64,000 nucleotides of DNA from Flagellimonas aequoris. Lineage in GTDB: Bacteria > Bacteroidota > Bacteroidia > Flavobacteriales > Flavobacteriaceae. A program made the translations under genes and the position numbers. The notes under the pieces are model-generated. The model had not been told where the DNA came from, made no database searches, and worked only from the letters and a program-made list of their open reading frames with translations. Positions 31,715-40,273 of the stretch are shown in pieces; the first letter of the stretch is position 1; every line of letters starts with the position of its first letter. The stretch spans positions 558,001 through 622,000 of the forward strand of contig NZ_QXFJ01000030.1 in the NCBI RefSeq assembly GCF_003584165.1. The letters are read 5' to 3'.

Positions 31715-32353
31715 ATGGCCAATAATTCAGCACTCAGGGACAAGATCAAGGAACATCTTCTTCTTCAAATACGGGAAGGACGCCTGGGGATTGGCAAGAC
31801 CATCAATTTGGCGGCCCTTTCACGGGCCACAGGAATCAGCGTTACCCCTATTCGAGAAGCTTTGAGCCAATTGGAACATGCCAGGGTCATCAAGGCGATA
31901 CCCAACCGCGGTTTTGTAGTGGCCTCGTTAAGCAAGGAAGAAGCCAAGGATATCATTGGAACCATTGCCCAATTGGAGGTCATGGCCTTGGAAGCGTCAC
32001 CATTCAAAAAGGAAACCGTGGAAATCCTAAAAAAGGTTCAGCAGACCATGGAAGACACCACGAATCCTGAGGATGGACTCCAATTACATCTACAATTCCA
32101 TAGCTTATTGGTGCAAGGTTGCCAAAATATGGTATTGCTGCAGGTTTTGGAAGATCTTAAGCTCCGACTATCATTTTACGAGCATCACCTAATCAAAGAA
32201 CCTTATTTTATTCAAAATTTGGTACGTCAGACGCGGTCTATTGTTGAAGCAATTGAGGAAGACAATGTTCCCACCGCCGCACTGATCTTAAAAATGAACT
32301 GGATGGCCATCTTGGAGTTAATGGAGGCCCAAATGGACGTTAAAAAAGGTTAA
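31715..32353 (+). CDS. GntR-family (FCD) transcriptional regulator
   Basis: A 212-aa regulator. Residues about 8-72 are the winged HTH (LGIGKTINLAALSRATGISVTPIREALSQLEHARVIKAIPNRGFVVA), followed by an all-helical FCD effector domain to about 205 with metal/ligand His residues (LHLQFHSLLV). FCD members sense sugar acids or organic acids. The neighbouring trehalase and the palindrome between them suggest a role in sugar use, though the effector cannot be told. Confidence 0.92.
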   Translation: MANNSALRDKIKEHLLLQIREGRLGIGKTINLAALSRATGISVTPIREALSQLEHARVIKAIPNRGFVVASLSKEEAKDIIGTIAQLEVMALEASPFKKETVEILKKVQQTMEDTTNPEDGLQLHLQFHSLLVQGCQNMVLLQVLEDLKLRLSFYEHHLIKEPYFIQNLVRQTRSIVEAIEEDNVPTAALILKMNWMAILELMEAQMDVKKG

Positions 32354-32357
32354 TCTG

Positions 32358-32389
32358 TTGACAATCAAAATAAAATAAGTGTAATTTCG
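32358..32389 (+). promoter_or_regulatory. Promoter of a small ORF
   Basis: TTG at 32358-32360 and TAATTTCG at 32382-32389 (21 bp apart) resemble the Bacteroidota -33/-7 promoter. It lies 23 bp upstream of the ATG of the 47-aa ORF. Confidence 0.45.
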
Positions 32390-32411
32390 TTTTCGGTTAA
32401 AATACTTTGCC

Positions 32412-32555
32412 ATGCAATTCTTGAACAAGGAAATCGAAGCCCTTTCGAAACGCAAAAAATCCCAATCGTTGGTCAAAAAACAAGTTTCCTGTGGTATTTT
32501 CCAAGATTTGGAAGTTTTGGACTTGGATTCCAAAAAGACCATGACCAAAAAATAA
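32412..32555 (+). CDS. 47-aa basic hypothetical protein
   Basis: A short ORF starting MQFLNKEIEALSKRKK and rich in Lys, Ser and Leu, ending SKKTMTKK. It has its own promoter-like sequence, sits in the convergent space between the GntR gene and the MobA-like gene, and ends 3 bp before the MobA-like stop. A real small gene is more likely than chance but not certain; no family recognised. Confidence 0.5.
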   Translation: MQFLNKEIEALSKRKKSQSLVKKQVSCGIFQDLEVLDLDSKKTMTKK

Positions 32556-32557
32556 GC

Positions 32558-33163
32558 CTACTCCCCTTTTGAGTTTAACTTTTGCTTGACCCATTCAAAA
32601 TCGGTCTGGTTGTTGGCATTGTACAAGATGATGTCATCTTCTGGATGGACCAATTTGATATCCGATTCCATTAAAAAATCGCGTGGGGAACTTTTCTGGG
32701 TTCTTTTTACATATGCTTTTACCGATTCAAGGCTCATCGGTTCCCAAATGGCGAACAAGGGTTCCGGAACGTGTCCGTTATGGTGGGCATATGCCGTGGC
32801 GATTTTGCTCGTATCCCTTTCATTGACCAATTTTTCAAGGGCCGAAAGGTCCACGAAGGGAAGATCACAGGCAAGTACCAGCCAAGCTACATTCGGGTAT
32901 TGATGGTGGGCACTTAAAATACTGTTGAGGGGTCCCTGGTATTGATCCTCATCCTCAATGACAGAAAAATTCCTTGCTTCCAAGACCTGTGCTTTGCGGA
33001 TACCGAGAAAAACCGCATCGCAAACCTGCTCCAAAAGTTGCATCACATAATCCCGTTGCGGTTGGCCATGGTACATGATCTGACCTTTCTCGAAACCCAT
33101 GCGGGAACTTTTGCCCCCATCAAGGACCAAGCCGTATAAAGTATTTGGAACCTGTGCTCCCAT
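32558..33163 (-). CDS. mobA: MobA-like NTP transferase
   Basis: A 201-aa nucleotidyltransferase of the MobA type. The N-terminal nucleotide motif is LVLDGGKSSRMGFEKG (about residues 12-27; Asp in place of the usual Ala), followed by VAWLVLACDLPF (about 105-116) with the metal-binding Asp. MobA adds GMP to molybdopterin to make the guanine dinucleotide cofactor. The MoaD-like gene is directly upstream on the same strand, 41 bp away. Length is normal. I cannot exclude a related sugar-nucleotide or MobA-like role. Confidence 0.8.
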   Translation of the reverse strand: MGAQVPNTLYGLVLDGGKSSRMGFEKGQIMYHGQPQRDYVMQLLEQVCDAVFLGIRKAQVLEARNFSVIEDEDQYQGPLNSILSAHHQYPNVAWLVLACDLPFVDLSALEKLVNERDTSKIATAYAHHNGHVPEPLFAIWEPMSLESVKAYVKRTQKSSPRDFLMESDIKLVHPEDDIILYNANNQTDFEWVKQKLNSKGE

Positions 33164-33204
33164 TCCTTAAAGATAAGTACAGGAAGCCGATTATTACGAA
33201 AGGA

Positions 33205-33465
33205 TTACATCCATACCCGCTCCGGAGGAGGAATCAAGGCCACCTCATCGTAGGAGTTGATGATTTCGTGGTCCTTCGCATAATTGTGGTTCACGGCCAC
33301 GGCCATTGCGGTCAGTTTTTTAAGTTCAGGATAGGTATTGGCCAAAAAAGCCTTCAATTCCCCAACGGTATTGGGTAATTTCTTTCCGGTTATGCTGGAT
33401 GTGGGAACGGACAACGTGGGGCTGCCCACGATTTCTTTGGCGGTTCCGTACAAAAGTATCGTCAT
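33205..33465 (-). CDS. moaD: MoaD/ThiS-family protein without the terminal Gly-Gly
   Basis: An 86-aa beta-grasp protein: TILLYGTAKEIVGS at the start, GELKAFLANTYPELK in the middle and AVNHNYAKDHEIINSYDEVALIPP at the end match MoaD. MoaD and ThiS need a C-terminal Gly-Gly for adenylation and sulfur transfer; here IPP is followed by PERVWM and a stop. No Gly-Gly appears in the other two frames close to the end. Either it has lost sulfur-carrier function or the end is mutated. It likely shares a transcript with mobA. Confidence 0.75.
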   Translation of the reverse strand: MTILLYGTAKEIVGSPTLSVPTSSITGKKLPNTVGELKAFLANTYPELKKLTAMAVAVNHNYAKDHEIINSYDEVALIPPPERVWM

Positions 33466-33702
33466 AATATCAACCTAATTAAAATAAAAGTCTGTCTTTG
33501 ATTTTGGTCAGCTAGGTTGGTATGTAGTTTGGACAGGGAACGCATCCCCTTGGCGGGTGAAATTATTAAAAATTGCACAGACGGTTACTATTTTAACAAC
33601 GACCGTATTTTTTTAACTTTTCTTTAAATCAATTCCAGCGGCCCAAAATACTTTTCGGGCAATTTGTGCGTTTTGCATGCAGAACCTTAACTTTTTTTGA
33701 AA

Positions 33703-34785
33703 ATGAAAAACGTATTTCGATATTTCTTCCTAGTTTCTTTGACCCTTGTTATTTTCTCGTGTGGCAATTCGGATGATGATGTCCGTTTCGACATCAACAA
33801 CAGCGAATTGGGGCTTGGTGAAGAACCGGATGATTGCCTTGGTTTTGGTGAAAATGAGTTGTTACTCTCCATACAGGACGAATTCACTACCCTACCCGGA
33901 AAGGTCTCCATTCTTTTTAAGGTTTCCGATCTTTTGGGGAATCCCATTTCGGGTCTCACTGCTGATGAGTTCACCATTTATGAACAAGGAAGGAATGACG
34001 ATTGCTTTAATTTGATATCCCCTTCCGAATCCCAAGCAAGGATTTCACCAAATTCACAGGTGTTCAATAACAATACCTTATTGGTGTTGGATTTGAGCAA
34101 CAGTGTTCTGGAAAGCAGTTTGGATGAATTGAAGGCAGCTTCCACCAGTTTCATCAACAACGTAATGCCCTCCCCGGAAACCCCATCGTTTAAAATGGCC
34201 ATTTATTGGTTTGATGGAGAGGACGAACTGCATTTGCTCAACGCCCTATCCTCTTCGGCTACCGAGCTAACGGCTGCCGTGGACGGGATTACGGCGGATA
34301 TCAGCAACGACCCCAGTACAGATCTGTATGGCGCGGTGATCAAATCCACCAAAATAGCTGAAGATTTGTTGAAGGCCAACTCCAACGCAATCGGTGCCTC
34401 TTCCGTGGTCCTATTTACGGATGGTACCGATCAGGCAAGCCGTTACAAAGAATCCGATGCGCTGAAGGCCGTGGATGAAGCCAGTAGGAACATTTCTTAT
34501 TTCACCATCGGACTTGGGGCGGAAATAGATACCGAAGTATTGTCCGAAATCGGTAAGACGGCCAGTGTCTTTGCGGCCAATAAGGAAGAATTGGAGCTCA
34601 CCTTCAATGAAATTTCGGAACGGGTTGCCGAGCAGGCCAACAGTTTTTACCTGTTCGAGTATTGCACACCCAAACGCGATGGCAGTGGCGAGAGCAATCT
34701 GGTCATTCGGTTGAGCCATGGTGGTCTTAAGGGTGCTGTACAGACCAAATTCAACGCCAAAGGTTTTACGGGCGGATGTGAGTAA
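33703..34785 (+). CDS. von Willebrand factor A domain lipoprotein
   Basis: A 360-aa lipoprotein (lipobox IFSC; acidic GNSDDDVRFD follows). The vWA domain begins at about residue 125 with the MIDAS motif DLSNS (DxSxS, about 128-132), continues with TDLYGAV and VVLFTDGTDQASRY (about 225-240) and SYFTIGLG. It probably binds metal and a protein partner at the cell surface. Start taken at the ATG at 33703; a TTG two codons earlier gives a longer frame. C-terminal CTPKRDGSGESNL has Cys residues for a disulfide. Substrate unknown. Confidence 0.88.
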   Translation: MKNVFRYFFLVSLTLVIFSCGNSDDDVRFDINNSELGLGEEPDDCLGFGENELLLSIQDEFTTLPGKVSILFKVSDLLGNPISGLTADEFTIYEQGRNDDCFNLISPSESQARISPNSQVFNNNTLLVLDLSNSVLESSLDELKAASTSFINNVMPSPETPSFKMAIYWFDGEDELHLLNALSSSATELTAAVDGITADISNDPSTDLYGAVIKSTKIAEDLLKANSNAIGASSVVLFTDGTDQASRYKESDALKAVDEASRNISYFTIGLGAEIDTEVLSEIGKTASVFAANKEELELTFNEISERVAEQANSFYLFEYCTPKRDGSGESNLVIRLSHGGLKGAVQTKFNAKGFTGGCE

Positions 34786-34857
34786 AATTGAATACGTAAA
34801 TGCAGGGATGTTTTTTGGATAAATCCTTATCTTGGACTTCAATAAAACTGAACAAAC

Positions 34858-35805
34858 ATGACATTCCGAAAAAAATCTTTTCGCATTCTCTTTTTGTGCT
34901 TCATTTTTGGGGCCGCATTCAATACCTATGCACAGCATATCAGTCCTTTGGAAGGAAGATGGGACTTGGAAATGGACTTTATGGGCAAAACCTCCCCATC
35001 GTGGCTGGAAATCAGACATTCCGGTACGGCAACATTATTGGGTCGCTTTGTATTCGCCTTTGGTAGTGCCAGGCCCATTTCAGAAGTGAAGACATACGGC
35101 GATAATAAATTCACTTTTAGCATTCCCAACCAATGGGAGCCCAAGGGAAGTGACATGATCTTTCATGGTGAACTGACCGATGGCAAACTGAAAGGTACCA
35201 TGATCTTCACCGATGGCTCCGTTATGCATTGGACCGGTGTGAAGGCACCTGAATTGGCCTATACCGAAAACCCCAAATGGGACAAGCCCATCAATGTTTT
35301 TAATGGAAAGGATTTGACCGGTTGGCATGTGGATGGAGAAAAGAACCAATGGGTGATCAATGATGGCGTGTTGACCAGTCCAGAGTCTGGATCCAACTTG
35401 GTTACCGATCAAAAGTTCAAGGATTTTAAATTGCATGTGGAGTTCCGCTACCCACAGGGAAGCAACAGTGGTATCTACCTTCGTGGTCGTTATGAGGTGC
35501 AGATTGTGGATAGTGAAGGCCTGGAACCAATGGATATTTACCTCGGTGGGGTTTACGGATTTTTGGAGCCCAATGAGAATGCCTCCAAACCAGCTGGTGA
35601 ATGGCAGACGTATGACATTACCTTGATCGGGAGAAGGGTAACCGTAACCCTTAATGGTAAAACAGTGATTTGCGATGCAACCATTCCGGGTATTACTGGA
35701 GGGGCCATAGATAGCAAAGAAGGTGAACCGGGGCCATTTATGATCCAGGGGGATCACGGTCCCATTGAATACAGAAGCTTTGTGGTGACCCCACGTAAAG
35801 AATAG
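34858..35805 (+). CDS. DUF1080 (3-keto-disaccharide hydrolase) family protein with N-terminal domain
   Basis: A 315-aa secreted protein (signal peptide ending YAQ). Residues about 20-125 are a beta-rich extra domain (GRWDLEMDFMGKTSPSWLEI), and about 140-315 form the DUF1080 concanavalin-like domain with the family start NVFNGKDLTGWHVDGEKNQW, the NSGIYLRGRYEVQIVDS core and GPIEYRS at the end. Members hydrolyse 3-keto-glycosides or similar sugars. A convergent DUF1080 gene follows across a terminator. Confidence 0.88.
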   Translation: MTFRKKSFRILFLCFIFGAAFNTYAQHISPLEGRWDLEMDFMGKTSPSWLEIRHSGTATLLGRFVFAFGSARPISEVKTYGDNKFTFSIPNQWEPKGSDMIFHGELTDGKLKGTMIFTDGSVMHWTGVKAPELAYTENPKWDKPINVFNGKDLTGWHVDGEKNQWVINDGVLTSPESGSNLVTDQKFKDFKLHVEFRYPQGSNSGIYLRGRYEVQIVDSEGLEPMDIYLGGVYGFLEPNENASKPAGEWQTYDITLIGRRVTVTLNGKTVICDATIPGITGGAIDSKEGEPGPFMIQGDHGPIEYRSFVVTPRKE

Positions 35806-35829
35806 TTTACAACAACAAACAAGCATAAA

Positions 35830-35853
35830 AAAGCCCGATAAAATCGGGCTTTT
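35830..35853. terminator. Bidirectional terminator between convergent DUF1080 genes
   Basis: AAGCCCGAT-AAA-ATCGGGCTT (35831-35851) has perfect 9-bp arms, an upstream A-run and a downstream T-run. It serves both the plus-strand gene ending at 35805 and the minus-strand gene ending at 35858. Confidence 0.9.
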
Positions 35854-35857
35854 ATTT

Positions 35858-36466
35858 TTACTGCACCTCGGCAGGTTTGATCTTAATGTTTCTCCATTTT
35901 ACCTTGATGCCGCCACCGTCATGTATCTGAAGGGCAATGGCACCTACACCTTCCCCAATTTTCTCATCGGTAAGGTGTACCATTTCAACTCCATTGAGCC
36001 AAGTGATTACGTCAGGTCCGTTCACCCGAATCTTCATGGTGTTCCACTCTCCCATTTTAAGCACTTTTTCCTTTTCAGGTTCAGGCAGGATCAACCAGCC
36101 ACGGCCATAGGATTCATAAATACCCCCTGTATGTAATCCCGGTGGGGCAACCTCAACTTGCCAACCGCTAACGATGTTGCCTTCAAAGGTGGAACGGATG
36201 AAAACCCCGCTATTTCCATTGGCTTCCTGCTTGAATTCAAGGGTCAACTCAAAATTCTTGTAAAAATCCTTGGTGGACAAATACCCGTACTCGGCTTTGG
36301 GTCCGCTCTCACAGATAAGCTCACCGTTTTCAACATACCATTTTTCTTCCCCATGAACTACCCATCCGGTCAAATCCTTTCCATTGAAAAGATCTGTGGT
36401 TTCTTGGGCCGATACCGTTTTAGTTACCAAAACGGATAAAAAAGCAAATACAATAAGTTTCTTCAT
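35858..36466 (-). CDS. DUF1080 family protein, short form
   Basis: A 202-aa secreted protein from the ATG at 36466 (MKKLIVFAFLSVLVTKTVSA signal); the open frame extends 25 codons further but those have no signal character. It contains TDLFNGKDLTGWVVHGEEKW, GNSGVFIRSTF and the C-terminal GGGIKVKWRNIKIKP, the minimal DUF1080 domain. Convergent with the longer homologue. Probably periplasmic glycoside turnover. Confidence 0.87.
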   Translation of the reverse strand: MKKLIVFAFLSVLVTKTVSAQETTDLFNGKDLTGWVVHGEEKWYVENGELICESGPKAEYGYLSTKDFYKNFELTLEFKQEANGNSGVFIRSTFEGNIVSGWQVEVAPPGLHTGGIYESYGRGWLILPEPEKEKVLKMGEWNTMKIRVNGPDVITWLNGVEMVHLTDEKIGEGVGAIALQIHDGGGIKVKWRNIKIKPAEVQ

Positions 36467-36614
36467 TGTGTAGTCAATTTGATAAAGAAAGATATACAAT
36501 TCTCTTCCAAAACGGTCAAAAAAATAGGGTTTTTGGCCCAATAGTTGTTTTACTTATACAAACAACTACTGACATCCTACCAATAACTGAAGTTCAACCT
36601 CAAAAAGATTCGCT

Positions 36615-36782
36615 ATGGATGTGGTAAAGGAAATTATTCAAAACAGTGCCATTGGACCTCTTTCTTATGGTTATAAAAGTGCCGTACTGATTCTATTCGG
36701 GGTTATCGTTGGCATTTTGTTGATCATGTTGGCCCTTTTGTTGAGCCATGGTTCCGACTTGACCTTTCATTATGGCTATTAA
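36615..36782 (+). CDS. 55-aa single-pass membrane protein
   Basis: MDVVKEIIQNSAIGPLSYGY starts a 55-aa ORF with one strong membrane helix (about residues 22-42, AVLILFGVIVGILLIMLALL) and a short polar tail (SHGSDLTFHYGY). It is convergent with the M14 gene and shares 4 bp of stop codons with it. Likely real from composition; unknown family. Confidence 0.6.
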   Translation: MDVVKEIIQNSAIGPLSYGYKSAVLILFGVIVGILLIMLALLLSHGSDLTFHYGY

Positions 36783-38227
36783 CGATAAATGAGTCCGTTT
36801 CCGGTTTCTTGATTCTCTAAAGGTTTATTCAGGTCGATTAGGAAACCGTTGATCACGGCATGGGTCAACTTTCCGTTTTTTTCCAAAAAGAAGGTTGGGT
36901 TCACTCCGGGCTGCAGATTAAAATCTCCTAGCTCAAAAGCTTCACTGACTTTGAATAGAGGCATCTCTACATAGGCCCCTTCTTCAGGCAATTTGCCCTT
37001 AACATAGGCAATGCCTTGACGCAAAAGCTCCAAAGGACTTGAAGCAGTTTCCATGGACACCACCTTTGGTGGTATGATTTTGTATCCAGTTGCATCAAAG
37101 GTCTCGTATGCGTAATAAGTGCTCAAATCTCCCTGGTCGCTTACCGAACTTCGGTAGTAAAAATCATTATGACCTTTTTTGTCTATTTCATATTGCATGA
37201 TGCCCAAGTCCAGGATATAATCCTTGCCCAAAAGCCCATAGGTGGCATTGGTAATCTTTAGGTCGAACAACATGCGGTCGTTCTTTGGTATTTTCTCATA
37301 ATCCTCCGTTGGAATGTTCTCATAACTTTTTGTGGCAATCGTATAAAGTGCAGACAGGATGGAAACGTAGTTCAATTTTCGTATTTCCTGCTTTTCACGA
37401 TCATCGGGATATCCTCCGGATTCAATCAAAATAAGACTTGTCCCCCATTTGGCGATATTGTCCCCAAAAGCACGCGGTTCAAAATCATCACTATAGCGAC
37501 CCACTTGACCGGGAGCATAATTTTGGATGATTTTGTTCATGAAAACAATGACTTTCATGGCCTTTGCCCTAACGTCGTTAATATCCTTTTCGTAATTGAA
37601 GGCGGTAGCCAAATACGAAATGGTAGCAGGTTTCTCGGTGCGTTCCGCATTGTAGTATCTACTTTGGTCGTGTAAGTTGAAACCAAAGGAAGCATCCAAG
37701 CTGTCGCGAAGTCTCTTTAAGGTCTGTCCTTCAGGAGATTGCAATCTCAGCGCATCCCTATTGATGTCTACACCCAAGGCATTCCTTCGTTGGAACACCT
37801 CTGCCCCATCAGGATTCAACATGGGCAAAAAGTGTAGTTTTAATTTAGAAAGGATGACTTCTTTCTCCTCCTTGAAATCCGGGGAGTCCAAAAAGTGGAA
37901 AATATCAAAAATGGCTTGGGTCGCCGTTGGCTCATCCCCATGCATCTGTGACCAAAGAAAAATATTCTCGCTACCCGAACCAATACTGATCAAATTCAGG
38001 TCACGACCTTCAATAGATTCGCCCACCTTTTGCACCTCAAATTTAGGATTGGACTTCAGTTGTTCAATCAGAGGCTTTAGGTCGTTATGTTTGATACGCC
38101 TTTTCTCCAAAGAAGGCTCCTTGTACTTTTCATAGGTTTCATACAATTTGGAAGTTAGGGCATCTTGGGCCGTGATGGTAAGGGACAATAATGAAATTGC
38201 CAAAGGCAAAAGTTTCTTGATCATCAT
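36779..38227 (-). CDS. M14 family zinc carboxypeptidase-like protein
   Basis: A 482-aa secreted protein (signal ending TAQ). The M14 zinc motif HGDEPT (HxxE, about residues 94-99) and the third-ligand/arginine region (DINRDALRLQSPEG, about 149-162, and NLHDQS around 179-184) are visible, with a long C-terminal beta-rich extension. It could be a carboxypeptidase or an amidoligase-type peptidoglycan enzyme. It is the last gene of an operon with pirin, 3D-domain and amidase genes (gap of 1 bp to the amidase). Confidence 0.88.
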   Translation of the reverse strand: MMIKKLLPLAISLLSLTITAQDALTSKLYETYEKYKEPSLEKRRIKHNDLKPLIEQLKSNPKFEVQKVGESIEGRDLNLISIGSGSENIFLWSQMHGDEPTATQAIFDIFHFLDSPDFKEEKEVILSKLKLHFLPMLNPDGAEVFQRRNALGVDINRDALRLQSPEGQTLKRLRDSLDASFGFNLHDQSRYYNAERTEKPATISYLATAFNYEKDINDVRAKAMKVIVFMNKIIQNYAPGQVGRYSDDFEPRAFGDNIAKWGTSLILIESGGYPDDREKQEIRKLNYVSILSALYTIATKSYENIPTEDYEKIPKNDRMLFDLKITNATYGLLGKDYILDLGIMQYEIDKKGHNDFYYRSSVSDQGDLSTYYAYETFDATGYKIIPPKVVSMETASSPLELLRQGIAYVKGKLPEEGAYVEMPLFKVSEAFELGDFNLQPGVNPTFFLEKNGKLTHAVINGFLIDLNKPLENQETGNGLIYR

Positions 38228-38228
38228 G

Positions 38229-38885
38229 TTATTTTGTTGGAACGGGTTTAAAATTCAATTTTTTGGTCGCTCTGCGGACTTTTTCCACGAAATCCATCCC
38301 TGGATCTGTTTTGGTAGTCCGGTATCCATCGTCCACCTCCAGCCAAAGAGGGTGTCCTTCGAATAAAGTGTATTCTTGATGGCCGATGACATATTCGATA
38401 TCATATTTTGACGCCAAATATTTGACCAGAAAAATATTGGCCTTCAATTGCTTCTTGGTCAATGGAAGTCCTTCGGTTCCCCCTACGTTTTCGATGCCAA
38501 TGGCACAATGGTTCAAACCGATGGTGTGGCGGGCCATAGTGGTTTCGGGCATCAAGCGGTAAATGGTCCCGTCCTGGTCCACCAAAAAATGGGAAGATAC
38601 ATTGAGTCCACTTACGTTTACCAAATCAGGCCTCCAATTGGGCAGGGTGGATCGGTTAAAGGCCGCAAAAGATTTTTTTAAAGATGGGATGGACGTCCAG
38701 TGGAGTACGACCATTTTAGGAATAATCTGTGTAGAGTCATTTTCAAGACCATAGCGTTGGGCCATATATTCCTTGGTCAGCTCTATACGCTGATCATCAA
38801 AGATGATGGGGATGTCCACAATCTTTTTTTGGGTGGAGCAGGCCATCATAAAGGCCAGTATTGCAATAATTCCAAACTTTTTCAT
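38229..38885 (-). CDS. N-acetylmuramoyl-L-alanine amidase (Amidase_2), lipoprotein
   Basis: A 218-aa lipoprotein (lipobox MACS, Cys16). The Amidase_2 zinc and catalytic motifs are VVLHWTS (about 58-64), SSHFLVDQDGTIYRLMPE, MARHTIGLNHCAIGIENVGG and a final TKTDPGMDF with the usual K.DPG. It cleaves the lactyl-amide bond between muramic acid and the peptide stem, so it acts in peptidoglycan turnover. Its start overlaps the 3D-domain gene stop in ATGA; an M14 peptidase follows. Confidence 0.93.
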   Translation of the reverse strand: MKKFGIIAILAFMMACSTQKKIVDIPIIFDDQRIELTKEYMAQRYGLENDSTQIIPKMVVLHWTSIPSLKKSFAAFNRSTLPNWRPDLVNVSGLNVSSHFLVDQDGTIYRLMPETTMARHTIGLNHCAIGIENVGGTEGLPLTKKQLKANIFLVKYLASKYDIEYVIGHQEYTLFEGHPLWLEVDDGYRTTKTDPGMDFVEKVRRATKKLNFKPVPTK

Positions 38886-39340
38886 TCAATAGTACTTAAT
38901 GTGGTATCCAAGGGAACGGCATAACAGATCATGATTTTTTTTCTGCCCCATTCCCTGGCCTTTTTAATATCTTTCCCCATGTAAATGTCTATCCGATTGC
39001 GCCATTTGTAGTGCATCTTGTCCAAAACATAGAAAGTATCCGGAAAGGTATCGATTTTCACCATGGTATTGTGTGCCAATCCCAATTTTATCAGGTCCCG
39101 GGAAACCGCTATGCTTTTCATGCCCGGTTTAAGGGTGTCTCCCCATGCTGCTATGGAAGGACTGATGCTATCCGTTTGCCAATGCACCGAATTGTAGGCC
39201 GAGGCCGTGACCTCATGCCCTATCCAATCATATTTTTTGGTAGGTTTGACTTCCTCTTTTTTAGAGCAAGATGCCAAAAAAACAATAATGAGTAGTAGTT
39301 TCTTCAATACAGGTATCGATTTGACCTTAACAACATACAT
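38882..39340 (-). CDS. 3D-domain lipoprotein
   Basis: A 152-aa lipoprotein (lipobox FLASC, Cys25). The body matches the 3D (three-Asp) family: VTASAYNSV, AAWGDTLKPGMKSIAVSRDLI, KIDTFPDTFYVLDKMHYKWRNRIDIYMG. 3D proteins are related to lytic transglycosylase MltA and YabE and act on peptidoglycan glycan strands. The catalytic Asp pair (IDTF, RIDIYMG) is present. Coupled by ATGA to the downstream amidase. Confidence 0.88.
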   Translation of the reverse strand: MYVVKVKSIPVLKKLLLIIVFLASCSKKEEVKPTKKYDWIGHEVTASAYNSVHWQTDSISPSIAAWGDTLKPGMKSIAVSRDLIKLGLAHNTMVKIDTFPDTFYVLDKMHYKWRNRIDIYMGKDIKKAREWGRKKIMICYAVPLDTTLSTIE

Positions 39341-39348
39341 TCATTTAT

Positions 39349-40221
39349 TTAACCCGGTAAGGGTACATAGGTTTGGTCATTTTCCATCATGGGGAATAAT
39401 TTTTCGGCCCATGCTTTTTTGGCCCATTCCAGTTTCTCTTGGTCCGAGGAAACAAAATTCCAATAAATATAACGTTCCTCAGGAAACGGCTCACCTCCGA
39501 ACAACAATAAATGGGTATTGGGTTTCAAATTGATGTTGCAGGTATCCTCCACTTTGGAGACCAATATATTTCCCTTTTCCACCGTTTCCCCGCAGGCTTC
39601 AATACCGCCTTCCACGATACAGATGCCGATTTCCCCCTTCAACATTCCATTTACATTGAGGGCATAAGCTTCCTGATTGATAACTTCTACTATGAATAAC
39701 GAGGAATGAACCGGTACGGGTGACTTTTTCCCGTATCCCTCCCCTGCCACCAGTTTGAACTGGGTATTGCCATCTTCCCATTGAGGAAGGTCTTTTCCGT
39801 CAATATGGTGAAATTCGGGGTCCATATCCTCGAGTGCTTTGGGCAATGCTACCCAAATCTGATACCCATGGGCTGTAAAAACTTTTCCGTTGCGTAGGTC
39901 TTTCGGGGTGCGCTCGGAATGGGTAACCCCTTTTCCTGCGGTCATCCAATTGACCGAACCGGGACTGATTCTTTGGTGGGTACCCAAACTATCTTCATGG
40001 ATGATTTCACCTTCCAACATAAAGGTCAAGGTAGAAAGTCCCGTATGGGGGTGTTGGTCTACATCCATGTATTTGGAAGGCCCTAATTGGGTTGGCCCCA
40101 TATGATCGATAAAAATGAAAGGGCCTATCATTCTTTTTTTACGGAACGGGATAAGGCGGCCGACTAAAAAATCGCCAATATCCCTGCTTCGTTCCTCTAT
40201 GATCAATCCGATGTTTGACAT
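39349..40221 (-). CDS. Pirin family protein
   Basis: A 290-aa bicupin. The N-terminal cupin has the metal ligands HPHTGLSTLTFMLEGEIIHEDS (His residues about 57 and 59, then His about 76 and Glu) and PGSVNWMTAGKGVTHSE; the C-terminal cupin (about 165-285) is more degenerate, as usual. Pirins bind iron and some have quercetinase activity. First gene of the operon, 8 bp upstream of the 3D gene. Not functionally related in any clear way to the cell-wall genes. Confidence 0.9.
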   Translation of the reverse strand: MSNIGLIIEERSRDIGDFLVGRLIPFRKKRMIGPFIFIDHMGPTQLGPSKYMDVDQHPHTGLSTLTFMLEGEIIHEDSLGTHQRISPGSVNWMTAGKGVTHSERTPKDLRNGKVFTAHGYQIWVALPKALEDMDPEFHHIDGKDLPQWEDGNTQFKLVAGEGYGKKSPVPVHSSLFIVEVINQEAYALNVNGMLKGEIGICIVEGGIEACGETVEKGNILVSKVEDTCNINLKPNTHLLLFGGEPFPEERYIYWNFVSSDQEKLEWAKKAWAEKLFPMMENDQTYVPLPG

Positions 40222-40273
40222 GGGCTAAATGCTTATCTTTAAAAGCAGAAAGTTACAAATACATACCATAACC

